A stretch of 64,000 nt of DNA, from the NCBI GenBank assembly GCA_040371205.1, contig AP031382.1:2787562-2851561 (forward strand), in the 5' to 3' direction. Position 1 is the first letter of the stretch. Every line of letters starts with the position of its first letter. This document shows positions 44,216 through 54,325 of the stretch, one piece after another. The notes beneath the pieces were generated by a model that saw only the letters and a program-made list of their open reading frames with translations, ran no database searches and had not been told where the DNA came from. Source of the stretch: Rhodanobacter sp. GTDB lineage: Bacteria; Pseudomonadota; Gammaproteobacteria; Xanthomonadales; Rhodanobacteraceae. The position numbers and the translations under genes are program-made.

Positions 44216-47200
44216 ATGAACCAGCAAGCCATGCATGCACGCCACGCCAAGCAACCGTGCCGACTCTCGCTCGCGATCGCGATGGCGTTGTTCGCCGCCG
44301 GGCAGTTGCATGCGCAAACCGCGCAGCCGGCGCCGCAAGCCGCCGACCAGGCCGCTCCCGTCGCCAAGAACGACGCGAAAGCCGCCGACAAGAAGAACGC
44401 CGCGCAGGCGGACAAGAACGTCACGCAGCTCAACGGCATGACCGTCAACGGCTTCTCGGGCAGCCTTAACCGGGCGCAGGAAATCAAGCGCTACGCCGAT
44501 ACGGTGGTCGACGCCATCTCCGCGCAGGATGCCGGCTCGCTGCCCGACCTGTCGGTGACCGAAGCCCTGCAGCGCGTGCCCGGCGTGGCGGTCAGCGCCT
44601 TCGGCATCGCCGCCGACCCGGATCACTTCTCCATCCAGGGCTCGGACATCAGCCTGCAGGGCCTGCCCTACACCAGCACGCTGTTCAACGGCCGCGAGGT
44701 GTTCTCCGCCGGTGGCGGCCAGGGGCTGAATTTCGCCACCGTGTCGCCGGAACTGATCGGCTCGGTGCTGGTGAGCAAGAACCAGACCGCGGACATGATC
44801 GAAGGCGGCATCGCCGGCTCGATCGACCTGCGCACCCGCAAGCCCTTCGACAGCGACAAGGACACCCAGGCCTCGATCACCCTGGGCGACTACTGGGGTA
44901 GCCTGGCCAAGAAGGGCACGCCGCAGATCGCCGCCCTGTTCAGCCACAACTGGAATACCGATATCGGCCGCTTCGGCTTCCTCGCCAACGTGGCTTACGA
45001 TCGCATCGACCAGACCGACAATGCGATTTCCGTGGTCGACTACCAGCGGCGCTGCGATGGCTGCAGCCTGCCGGGCGGCAGAACCGACGCTTTCCCCGGT
45101 CTGGCGCCCGGCCAATCGGTGTACGTGCCGGTCGGCGGCGACCTTCGCCATCAGGACGAAACAAGCACGCGCTTCGGCCATGCGCTGGCCCTGCAATGGG
45201 AAAGCCCGGACAAGGCCTGGCAGGCCGCGCTGACATGGAACCGGGCTTCTGACACCGAAACCACGTTCGAGCACACCCTGCAGGCCTCGACCGATGCCTG
45301 CAGCGGCCAGACGCTGGCCGGGTGCGCCGTACCGCTGGCGGGCACCACGCCGGTGTACGACGCCAACGGCATCTTCCAGTCCGGCACCATCTCGGGCGCG
45401 CCGGCCGCATCGACCTTCCTGCCGTTCACCTACGGCGGCGTGCCCACGCAGCTCGACACCGCCGGCTTCGCGCGGCGCTACGTGACCAACGACTACGCCT
45501 TCAACCTGAAGTGGAACGTCAATGACCGGCTGCACCTGAGCCTGGACGCGCAGGACACGCATTCCGATTACTCGGATTCCTACTACTACATCCGCCAGAT
45601 GACCCAGGCCAACTGGTACATCGCCACGCACGGCGACAACGTGCCCACGATCAAGGTGTTGTCGCCCGATCCCAACCAAACCACGGCCCAGTATTTCTCC
45701 AACCCCAACAACACCTACTGGTCGGCAGCGCAGGACCACCAGGAAAAGTCCTGGGGCAACCAGCGCGCCTTCCGCCTGGACGGCAGCTTCGACGTGGACA
45801 AGGGGCCGCTCAACGACATCCAGTTCGGCTTCCGGCACAGCGATCAGGAGGAAACGCTGTACTACTCGCCGTACAGCTACTTCTGGGACATCAGCACGCC
45901 TTACGCGGGCGGCCCGGGGCTGGCGGTCACTGCCGCCGACACGCCCGGCTACGTGTCGCCGTACCACGTCGACCTGCCGGCCTTCGGCGGCGGCGACTTC
46001 GGCGTGATCGCGCCCTTCTTCAACCTGAATCCCCAGTCGCAGTTCTGGCAATCCGTCGCCGCGATGAAGCAGATCAACCAGCAGTCGCTGGCCATCAATC
46101 CGGGCTGGAGCTGGTGGAGCCCCTACTACACCAACTACGAGCGCGATCAGTACGGCTATACCTTCGTGCCGGGCACGCATTACCTGCCGCAGGAAATCTC
46201 CTCCAACGGGGAGAAGACCAACGCCACCTATCTGCGCCTGAACTTCGGCAACAGCAACATGGATTTCCTGAGCGGCCTGCAGATCAGCGGCAACATCGGC
46301 GTGCGCTACGTGCATACCCAGGACGACGCCTCGGGCTACCTGTTGCTGCCGGACATGAAGCAGACCCTCGGCAACGCCAGCATCGCGCAGTACTGCCAGG
46401 GCGTCACGAAGAACGGCACCCAACCGGCCTCGCCGGGCACGTTCTGCGCGCTCACGCCTTCGCAGCAACAGCAATACGTGACCTTCGCCAACGGCGGGTA
46501 CAGCCCGATCACGGCCAGCAGCGGCTACGGCAACTGGCTGCCCAGCTTCAATCTGTCGATCGGATGGACCGACGATCTCATCACCCGTTTCGCGTTCTCC
46601 GAGTCGATCTTCCGGCCGGCGCTCAACCAGCTGGAGGCGGGCCAGTCGATCAGCGGGCTGCTGCCCTACGGCACCAACGGCAGCACCGAGCCGACGGTGG
46701 GCAACGGCTACAACGGCACCAACCCCTACCTGCGGCCCATCACGGCGCACAATTTCGACCTGTCCCAGGAGTGGTACTTCGGCAATGCCGGATCGCTCAC
46801 CGGCATGTTGTTCTACAAGCAGTTGAACCACACCATCCAGTACATCACCAACGTCGTGGATGTCTCGGTGACGAACAACGGCGTGACCTATCCGGAGCAG
46901 TACACGGCGGGGCTGGCCAACCTCAACCAAAAGGGCAGCGTGAGCGGCGCGGAACTGGCCTATCAGCAGAAATTCGATTTCCTGCCCGGCTGGCTGTCCG
47001 GCTTCGGCGTGCAGACCAACTACACCTACATCAAGCCGCACGGACTGTCCTTCGGCCAGGTCAACTATTGCCCCGTCACGTACCTGGCGGCCACGCAGTG
47101 CGTCAACCAGCTCAAGCTGCCGCCGGGCGAATTGTCCCGCGACACCTTCAACTTCACCGCGTACTACGAAAAAGGTCCGCTGTCGGCCCGCCTGGCCTGG

Positions 47201-47461
47201 AACTGGCGCTCGCAGTTCCTGATCACGGGCCAGGAGGCGGATTACCCGCTGCTCCCGGTCATGGCCGACTCGCAAGGCCAGTTGGACGGCTCGCTGATCT
47301 ACTCGCTCAACGACCACGTCAAGGTGGCCTTGCAGGTGGCGAACCTGCTGAACTCGACGTTCAAGAGCCGCGAGATCATCGACACCAACGGCACCACCGT
47401 GCCCAAGGGCTTCTTCCGCGACGACACCCGCTACAACCTCAGCCTGCGGGCAAGCTTCTGA
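44216..47461 (+). CDS. TonB-dependent outer-membrane receptor (carbohydrate type)
   Basis: 1081 residues. A signal peptide (LSLAIAMALFAAGQLHAQ) is followed by an unusual Ala/Lys/Gln/Asp-rich linker (about residues 35-75, with KNDAKAADKKNAAQADKN). The plug domain has DTVVDAISAQDAGSLPDLSV, TEALQRVPGVAVS and FNGREVFSAGGGQGLNF, which are hallmarks of the Caulobacter/Xanthomonas TonB-receptor subgroup (TIGR01782 type). A 22-strand barrel follows, ending in the expected Phe (SLRASF). A strong GGAGGGG site precedes the ATG. With GH3, LacI and MFS neighbours it forms a carbohydrate utilisation locus of the CUT type, importing oligosaccharides across the outer membrane. Confidence 0.92.
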   Translation: MNQQAMHARHAKQPCRLSLAIAMALFAAGQLHAQTAQPAPQAADQAAPVAKNDAKAADKKNAAQADKNVTQLNGMTVNGFSGSLNRAQEIKRYADTVVDAISAQDAGSLPDLSVTEALQRVPGVAVSAFGIAADPDHFSIQGSDISLQGLPYTSTLFNGREVFSAGGGQGLNFATVSPELIGSVLVSKNQTADMIEGGIAGSIDLRTRKPFDSDKDTQASITLGDYWGSLAKKGTPQIAALFSHNWNTDIGRFGFLANVAYDRIDQTDNAISVVDYQRRCDGCSLPGGRTDAFPGLAPGQSVYVPVGGDLRHQDETSTRFGHALALQWESPDKAWQAALTWNRASDTETTFEHTLQASTDACSGQTLAGCAVPLAGTTPVYDANGIFQSGTISGAPAASTFLPFTYGGVPTQLDTAGFARRYVTNDYAFNLKWNVNDRLHLSLDAQDTHSDYSDSYYYIRQMTQANWYIATHGDNVPTIKVLSPDPNQTTAQYFSNPNNTYWSAAQDHQEKSWGNQRAFRLDGSFDVDKGPLNDIQFGFRHSDQEETLYYSPYSYFWDISTPYAGGPGLAVTAADTPGYVSPYHVDLPAFGGGDFGVIAPFFNLNPQSQFWQSVAAMKQINQQSLAINPGWSWWSPYYTNYERDQYGYTFVPGTHYLPQEISSNGEKTNATYLRLNFGNSNMDFLSGLQISGNIGVRYVHTQDDASGYLLLPDMKQTLGNASIAQYCQGVTKNGTQPASPGTFCALTPSQQQQYVTFANGGYSPITASSGYGNWLPSFNLSIGWTDDLITRFAFSESIFRPALNQLEAGQSISGLLPYGTNGSTEPTVGNGYNGTNPYLRPITAHNFDLSQEWYFGNAGSLTGMLFYKQLNHTIQYITNVVDVSVTNNGVTYPEQYTAGLANLNQKGSVSGAELAYQQKFDFLPGWLSGFGVQTNYTYIKPHGLSFGQVNYCPVTYLAATQCVNQLKLPPGELSRDTFNFTAYYEKGPLSARLAWNWRSQFLITGQEADYPLLPVMADSQGQLDGSLIYSLNDHVKVALQVANLLNSTFKSREIIDTNGTTVPKGFFRDDTRYNLSLRASF

Positions 47462-47472
47462 CCGTGTGCGCC

Positions 47473-47510
47473 CCGTCCTTCCTTGCCGGCGTTCCGGCAA
47501 GGAAGGACGG
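47473..47510. terminator. Perfect 17-bp-stem hairpin after the TonB receptor
   Basis: CCGTCCTTCCTTGCCGG, loop CGTT, CCGGCAAGGAAGGACGG. It starts 12 bp after the receptor stop codon. There is no T-run, so it may be a processing/stabiliser hairpin or partial terminator that separates receptor from downstream gene expression. Confidence 0.6.
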
Positions 47511-47641
47511 ATACGACAACTTATTCCCCGTTGCCTTCATGCCTGCGCCGAGGGGCAACCATGAAGGCATTTTTTCGTTCCTGTGGCCGTGACGCGACAC
47601 TATGCGCTCGCGCTCTCGCGGCAGGAACGGAGAGGCGGTTC

Positions 47642-48940
47642 ATGACTGCACGCCCTGCCATCCGCATCGGCAAGCCGCGCCACGGCCGATTGGTAGCAAT
47701 CGCCATGGGCCTGGCACTGGCCGTCTGCGCACCCGCGACAGCGACTCCGCCATGGAACGCGGCCATCGCGACGGCCGCCGCGAAAGACGGAAACCTGGCA
47801 AGTCCGGGTTGCCGCATCATCGCCACGCGCGTCGACGCGATACCGGGAACGGGACCCGTCCTGCTGCGCAGTTACGACAGCCGCCGCGGGCAAGGCGCCC
47901 CCGACCTCCCTCCGCTGCACTCGGCAGCCTTCAGCTACGACAATGCACTCGCCGTGATCGCCCTGCTCGCTTGCGGCAGGCAGCCGGAGGCTGCACGCAT
48001 CGCCGAAGCCTTGCGGCTTGCGGCAATGCACGACACGCGCCTGCGCGACACCTACCGCGCCGGCGCCGTCGAGGGCAGGCGGCCCCTGCCGAACGGCTGG
48101 TGGGATGCGGAACGCAAGCGTTGGGTCGATGCCGCGCACGACTATTCCGGCGCCTACCAGGACGGCACCTCAAGCGGCAACGTCGCCTGGGTGGCACTGG
48201 CCTTGCTCGCCATGCACCACGCCAGCGGCGCAACACGCTGGCGCGACGCGGCCGCAAAGCTTGCCGAGTGGGTGGTTGTCCATGCCTCGGACACGCGCGG
48301 TGCCGGCGGCTTCGACGGCGGCATCGAGTCCTGGCAGCTGACGCCGCGCAAGGCATCCTGGAAATCCACCGAACACAACATCGACCTCGCCGCACTGTTC
48401 GATTGGCTGGCCCGCATCGACGCACCGGGCGGCGACTGGAACGCGCAGGCAAGGCATGCCCGCGATTTCGTGGCCGCCCAGTGGGACGCGGCGAGCGGGC
48501 ATTTCTGGATGGGCACCACGGCCGATGGCGTGACGCCGCTGCGCTCGCCATCCGCCCTCGACGTGCAGCTCTGGGCGCAACTCCTGCCGGATGCGCCGCG
48601 GGAATGGCAACGCGCTTTGACCTGGGTCGAACACCACCACGCCGTCGACGGCGGCTTCGATTTCACCGACGTCCGCGACGGGTTATGGACAGAAGGCACC
48701 GCGCAGGCTGCGCTCACCTATCGCTGGCTGGGCCACAAGGCCGAAGCCAGCCGGCTGCTGATGTCCGTCGCGCAACAGGCATCGCCCGGCGGATTCCTCT
48801 ACGCGACGCCGCAGGCACGCATCACCGCAGCCTATGCGTACTACTACCATCAGCCGCATCTCGCGGCGACCGCATGGGCCGTGCTTGCCGCCCTGGATCG
48901 CAACCCGTACCTGCCCCAGGGCGGCGCGACCGCACCGTGA
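47642..48940 (+). CDS. Secreted helical-barrel protein, six-hairpin glycosidase-like
   Basis: 432 residues with an N-terminal export signal (basic start, then VAIAMGLALAVCAPATA). The mature chain is almost all helical, with repeated Trp/Ala-rich hairpins: FSYDNALAVIALLACGR, GNVAWVALALLAMHHAS, WKSTEHNIDLAALFDWLARI, VQLWAQLLPDAPREWQRA, GLWTEGTAQAALTYRWLGH. This arrangement, with several Asp and Glu at hairpin tips, recalls (alpha/alpha)6-barrel glycosidases or polysaccharide lyases, but I cannot assign a family. Position directly behind the GH3-TonB receptor pair suggests a role in the same glycan pathway. Start chosen at 47642 because it directly precedes the signal peptide; upstream in-frame sequence covers the hairpin. 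Confidence 0.65.
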   Translation: MTARPAIRIGKPRHGRLVAIAMGLALAVCAPATATPPWNAAIATAAAKDGNLASPGCRIIATRVDAIPGTGPVLLRSYDSRRGQGAPDLPPLHSAAFSYDNALAVIALLACGRQPEAARIAEALRLAAMHDTRLRDTYRAGAVEGRRPLPNGWWDAERKRWVDAAHDYSGAYQDGTSSGNVAWVALALLAMHHASGATRWRDAAAKLAEWVVVHASDTRGAGGFDGGIESWQLTPRKASWKSTEHNIDLAALFDWLARIDAPGGDWNAQARHARDFVAAQWDAASGHFWMGTTADGVTPLRSPSALDVQLWAQLLPDAPREWQRALTWVEHHHAVDGGFDFTDVRDGLWTEGTAQAALTYRWLGHKAEASRLLMSVAQQASPGGFLYATPQARITAAYAYYYHQPHLAATAWAVLAALDRNPYLPQGGATAP

Positions 48941-48959
48941 CATCCGCTCGCCCGACGGT

Positions 48960-50789
<1,830 letters not shown>

Positions 50790-50870
50790 GGCTAGGCTCC
50801 GTATCGGCGAGTGCAAGCGAAGGCGGCGACTCTGCCGCCCACGCGTTTCAACCGGCTTTCGACACCGATG

Positions 50871-52241
50871 TCAGTTCACCTTGCGGCGCAGCCAGTTGAG
50901 CAGGTCGATGCGGGTGATCAGGCCCATGAACTGCTCGCCGTCCATCACGATCGCCACGTGGCCGCGCTCGAACACCGGCAGCAGCGATTCGATCGGCGAA
51001 CGCACGTCGAGCATCTGCAGGTCCGCGATCATCGCCACCGACACCGGGTCGCGGAAACGCGACTCGTCGGCGTGCACGTGCATCAGCACGTCGGACTCGT
51101 CGACGATGCCCACCAGCCTGTCGCCGTCCATCACCGGCAACTGCGAGACGTCGTACAGTTTCATGCGCGTGTAGGCGGTGATCAGCAGCTCGTTCGGGCC
51201 GATCACCACGGTGTCGCGCTTGGCGAACGGACGCAGCAGCAGGTCGCGCAGGTCGCCGTGCCGCTCGCGTTCGAGGAAGCCGTTGTCCAGCATCCAGTAG
51301 TCGTTGTACATCTTCGACAGGTACTTGTTGCCGGTGTCGCACACCAGGGTGACCACGCGCTTCGGCGCGGCCTGCTCGCGGCAATACTTCAGCGCGGCGG
51401 CGAGCAGGGTGCCGGTGGAGGAACCGCCCAGCACGCCTTCCTTCGCCAGCAGTTCGCGCGCGGCGAGGAAGCTCTCCTTGTCGGTGATCGGGTAGGCCTT
51501 CTTCACCCGGCTGAAATCGCTGATGGTGGGCAGGAAATCCTCGCCGATGCCTTCCACCATCCAGCTTGCCGACTTGGCGGAGAGCGTGCCCTCGTTGATG
51601 TACTGGGCGAGGATGGAACCCACCGGATCGGCCAGCACGATCTCGGTGTGCGGCGAGACCTTGGCGAAGTATTGCGACAGGCCGGTCAGGGTGCCGGACG
51701 AACCGCAACCCAGCACCACGGCGTCGACCTTGCCGTCCATCTGCTCGAAGATCTCCGGCCCGGTGGTCTCGATGTGCGCACGCGGGTTGTCGGGGTTGCC
51801 GAACTGGTTGATGAAGTACGCGCCGGGCGTTTCGCGCGCGATGCGCTCGGCCATGTCCTGGTAGTACTCGGGATGGCCCTTGGCCACGTCGGAGCGCGTG
51901 AGCACCACCTCGGCGCCCATCGCCTTCAGGTTGAAGATCTTCTCGCGGCTCATCTTGTCCGGCACCACGAGGATCAGCCGGTAGCCCTTGGCCTGCGCCA
52001 CCAGCGCGAGGCCCAGGCCGGTGTTGCCGGCGGTGCCTTCGACCAGGATCGCGCCGGGCTTGATCTTGCCGGCTTTCTCGGCGCCTTCGATCATCGACAG
52101 GCCGATGCGGTCCTTGATCGAGCCGCCGGGATTGGCGCTTTCCAGCTTCAGGAACAGCTCGCACGCGCCCGTGTCGAGGCGCTGCGCGCGCAGCATCGGG
52201 GTGTGGCCGATCAGTTCAAGGACGCTGCGCCGTATCGTCAT
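50871..52241 (-). CDS. Cystathionine beta-synthase with CBS pair
   Basis: 456 residues. Residues about 1-310 are a fold-type II PLP enzyme: the Lys in LESANPGGSIKDRIGLSMIE, phosphate loop GTAGNTGLGLALVAQAKG, GCGSSGTLTGLSQYF and LGGSSTGTLLAAALKYCRE. The C-terminus (about 335-456) is a CBS tandem: MKLYDVSQLPVMDGDRLVGI and FERGHVAIVMDGEQFMGLIT. It condenses serine and homocysteine to cystathionine (reverse transsulfuration) or could act as a cysteine synthase; the CBS pair favours the former. With metB at 26 kb the window has both transsulfuration directions. ATG at 52241 chosen because MTIRRSVLELIGHTPM aligns with the family start. Confidence 0.9.
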   Translation of the reverse strand: MTIRRSVLELIGHTPMLRAQRLDTGACELFLKLESANPGGSIKDRIGLSMIEGAEKAGKIKPGAILVEGTAGNTGLGLALVAQAKGYRLILVVPDKMSREKIFNLKAMGAEVVLTRSDVAKGHPEYYQDMAERIARETPGAYFINQFGNPDNPRAHIETTGPEIFEQMDGKVDAVVLGCGSSGTLTGLSQYFAKVSPHTEIVLADPVGSILAQYINEGTLSAKSASWMVEGIGEDFLPTISDFSRVKKAYPITDKESFLAARELLAKEGVLGGSSTGTLLAAALKYCREQAAPKRVVTLVCDTGNKYLSKMYNDYWMLDNGFLERERHGDLRDLLLRPFAKRDTVVIGPNELLITAYTRMKLYDVSQLPVMDGDRLVGIVDESDVLMHVHADESRFRDPVSVAMIADLQMLDVRSPIESLLPVFERGHVAIVMDGEQFMGLITRIDLLNWLRRKVN

Positions 52242-52312
52242 GGAAAACCCATCGCTCGCTGGAAAGGCCTGCATGATAGCCGAGCGCGGGAAACGCACTG
52301 CCTGAAACGTCG

Positions 52313-52353
52313 CGGCCCCGGTCGGCTTCCTGCGCGGAAGCGGGCCGGGGCCG
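52313..52353 (-). terminator. GC hairpin between the ydcH-like gene and cystathionine beta-synthase
   Basis: CGGCCCCGG at 52313-52321 pairs with CCGGGGCCG at 52345-52353 around a 23-base loop. It lies just downstream of the minus-strand ydcH-like gene. No T-run, so termination strength is uncertain. Confidence 0.4.
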
Positions 52354-52376
52354 TCGTGACAGGGGTGGATCCGCGG

Positions 52377-52604
52377 TCAGCTGGATAACGAGCGCCGCCC
52401 TTCCCACATGCGCTCGAGGCGCGTCTTGGCGTGCAGCTTTTCTTTTTTCATGCTGGCGAGGGTGAAGTCGTCGAGCGGAAGTACGCCGATCTCGGCGTCG
52501 TGCACCTTGCTGTCGAGTTCCCGGTGATGCTGGAAGAGCCGGCGGAACTCCGCGTTGGCTTTCATCAATGCTTCGACGTCATCACGCTGCTGGTTTTCAA
52601 ACAT
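52377..52604 (-). CDS. YdcH/DUF465-family small protein
   Basis: 75 residues, charged and helical. ANAEFRRLFQHHRELDSKVH and MKKEKLHAKTRLERMW are the signatures of the DUF465 (YdcH/SlyX-like) family, short helical-hairpin proteins of unknown function found across proteobacteria. AGGAGGTTG precedes the ATG. It stands alone, 135 bp upstream of the cystathionine beta-synthase gene on the same strand. Confidence 0.85.
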   Translation of the reverse strand: MFENQQRDDVEALMKANAEFRRLFQHHRELDSKVHDAEIGVLPLDDFTLASMKKEKLHAKTRLERMWEGRRSLSS

Positions 52605-52931
52605 GATTCAACCTCCTCGTGAGAGAGCATTACGGGCGCATGGCGCGCCCATCCGCCGTCGAAAATGCGCGCACGCTCCCACCCGCCCGCACCGACGACT
52701 CGGTTGGCGGGCGGAACATGGGCGGAAATGTGGGGCATGGTTCGGACCGGCGGGCATGGAGCAAAACGGCTCCATGGCTTCGACCCTACTCTCCCCGGAA
52801 AAGTGCCGCAAGCCCGTTGCGCAGCGATCGCGCCGGGCTGCTAAAACCTTGTGAAATCAACATGAAAAACTGCCGGAACAGCTGATTTCCGCAACCCGCA
52901 CGGCACCGCTTCCGCAGCGCCGTGTTCACGG
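52605..52931. other. Spacer without a recognisable gene
   Basis: About 330 bp between the ydcH-like gene and the terminator of the coiled-coil/lipoprotein pair. It should hold the ydcH promoter. Several short frames exist but none looks coding. A run of local inverted bases (for example GGCGCATGGCGCGCC near 52649) is present. No RNA gene recognised. Confidence 0.5.
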
Positions 52932-52960
52932 ATGGGGGCCGGACCGCTGCCCGGCCCCAT
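52932..52960 (-). terminator. Hairpin after the coiled-coil/lipoprotein operon
   Basis: ATGGGGGCCGG and CCGGCCCCAT pair with one bulged G around the loop ACCGCTGC. It is 24 bp downstream of the stop codon of the minus-strand coiled-coil gene, a position typical of terminators. Confidence 0.5.
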
Positions 52961-52984
52961 GCGGTCAGGGACGATCGCAAAGAC

Positions 52985-53599
52985 TCAAGGCTTGCCGCCG
53001 CCGGCATCCTGCTGCATCTGCTCGCGCATCGCCTTGGCCGCCTTCGCCGCCAGCGCCGCCTCGTGCCTGGCGGCACGCGCCACGCGCCCCTGCGCCTCGG
53101 CCAGCCGCTTTGCCTTGGCGGCCTCGGCCTGGGCCTGCTGCGCGGCCAGCGAATACGCCTCGCCCTGCTCCTGCAGGCGCTGGGCTTCCTCCTGCGCCAT
53201 CTGGTTCAACAGCTTCTGGCGCTCCAGCTCGCGCTGCGCCGTCTCCGCCTCGCGGCGGGTGTTCTCCAGTTGGATCTGGTCGTGCTCGCGGTCGAGCTGG
53301 GCCAGCTTCACCTGGGCATCCTGCAGCTGCGCGGAGGCGCGCGCCGTGTCCACCAGGCGCTCCGCCATGTACAGCGCGTGCGGCCGCTCGCTGGAGTCGG
53401 CTTGCGCCAGTTGGGCGATGGCGTCGCGGGCCAACGACTGCTCGGCCTGCGCGTAGTTGCCGAGCACCGGATCGCTGGCCAGCTGATTGAGGTTGCTGGT
53501 CAGCCGGCTGACGTCGATGTCGTCGCGCCCGGCCTGGGCGGTGCCGGCCACGGCCAGTGCGATCAGGCTGGTGGCGAACAAGGTAGCGATGCGCTTCAT
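52985..53599 (-). CDS. Periplasmic coiled-coil protein, partner of the DUF4398 lipoprotein
   Basis: 204 residues with a signal peptide (MKRIATLFATSLIALAVAGT, cleavage after AQA). The first mature part (about 25-90) is DVSRLTSNLNQLASDPVLGN and AQAEQSLARDAIAQLAQA, resembling the DUF4398-type two-helix hairpin; residues about 95-200 form a Gln/Glu/Ala/Arg-rich coiled coil. The C-terminus is Lys/Ala-rich. It is translationally coupled (ATGA) to the upstream lipoprotein. In related genera such pairs lie near OmpA-like proteins and are thought to act in the periplasm at the cell wall, but no function is established to my knowledge. Confidence 0.75.
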   Translation of the reverse strand: MKRIATLFATSLIALAVAGTAQAGRDDIDVSRLTSNLNQLASDPVLGNYAQAEQSLARDAIAQLAQADSSERPHALYMAERLVDTARASAQLQDAQVKLAQLDREHDQIQLENTRREAETAQRELERQKLLNQMAQEEAQRLQEQGEAYSLAAQQAQAEAAKAKRLAEAQGRVARAARHEAALAAKAAKAMREQMQQDAGGGKP

Positions 53600-54243
53600 G
53601 GCTGACCTCCGACAGGCTGGAAGCCCTGTGTCGCGCTGGAGTCCCCGCCCTGCCCCTGCGTTTGCGCAGGCACGGACTGGAAGCCCTGGCCCGAAGCCGG
53701 CTCCGACAGCACGGACGCCGACGGGGCCGGCATGTCCTCGACCGGCGCGGCCGGCGGCAGCGTGCTTGCGCTCGCCGGCGGCGCCGAGGAACCGGCGGCA
53801 GCGGGCAGCGGCAGCGGCTGGGCGAACTCGGCGGCGGCCGCGGCGGCGGCCTGCGCGCCCTTCTCGCGCAACGCGGCGTTGGCGTCCATCTTGGCCTGAA
53901 TCTGTGCCCGCGCCGCGCCCAGGTTGGCCTTGGTCTTCGCCAGATTGGCGTCGGCGCGCGATTCGGCCGCCAGGTCGGCCGCCAGCGCGTACTTGCGGGC
54001 CGCCATCGCCGCCTGGGCCTGCTGGAACTTGTCCTGTGCGAAGCCGAGGTCCACCGGGTCGTAATCCGACGCCCCGGCATCGTTCGCGGCCTGCAACTGC
54101 GACTGCGCCAGGTTCATCGCCTCGTTCGGCGGGGGGACGCTGGCGCATCCGGCCAGCAGCAACAAACCAACCAGCAAACCGGCCCGCGCCGATGCGCTCA
54201 AGCCTGCCGGGCGCCGGGTCGATAAAAGAGAGATGTGCACCAT
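53596..54243 (-). CDS. DUF4398-type lipoprotein
   Basis: 215 residues. A lipoprotein signal (LLVGLLLLAGC) is followed by a helical domain with MNLAQSQLQAANDAGASDYD, PVDLGFAQDKFQQAQAAMAA and ADLAAESRADANLAKTKANL, matching the DUF4398 pattern of short repeats resembling TPR-like hairpins. The last ~85 residues are a low-complexity Ala/Pro/Ser/Gln tail, probably a cell-wall-spanning linker. Start at ATG 54243; a GTG one codon earlier is possible. It precedes the coiled-coil gene by a 4-bp overlap and is divergent from pilU. Confidence 0.75.
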   Translation of the reverse strand: MVHISLLSTRRPAGLSASARAGLLVGLLLLAGCASVPPPNEAMNLAQSQLQAANDAGASDYDPVDLGFAQDKFQQAQAAMAARKYALAADLAAESRADANLAKTKANLGAARAQIQAKMDANAALREKGAQAAAAAAAEFAQPLPLPAAAGSSAPPASASTLPPAAPVEDMPAPSASVLSEPASGQGFQSVPAQTQGQGGDSSATQGFQPVGGQP

Positions 54244-54325
54244 CACGCATTCCTGATTAAGCTTCTGCGCTTATTGTGGGCGTGCGCATTCGCTCAATGC
54301 AACGAGAACAGACAGGGGACTTGGC

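Noticed and set aside
43934-47500. Very long minus-strand frame opposite the TonB receptor
   Set aside because: Arg/Ala/Val/Gly/His-rich antisense artefact; the receptor reading is secure.
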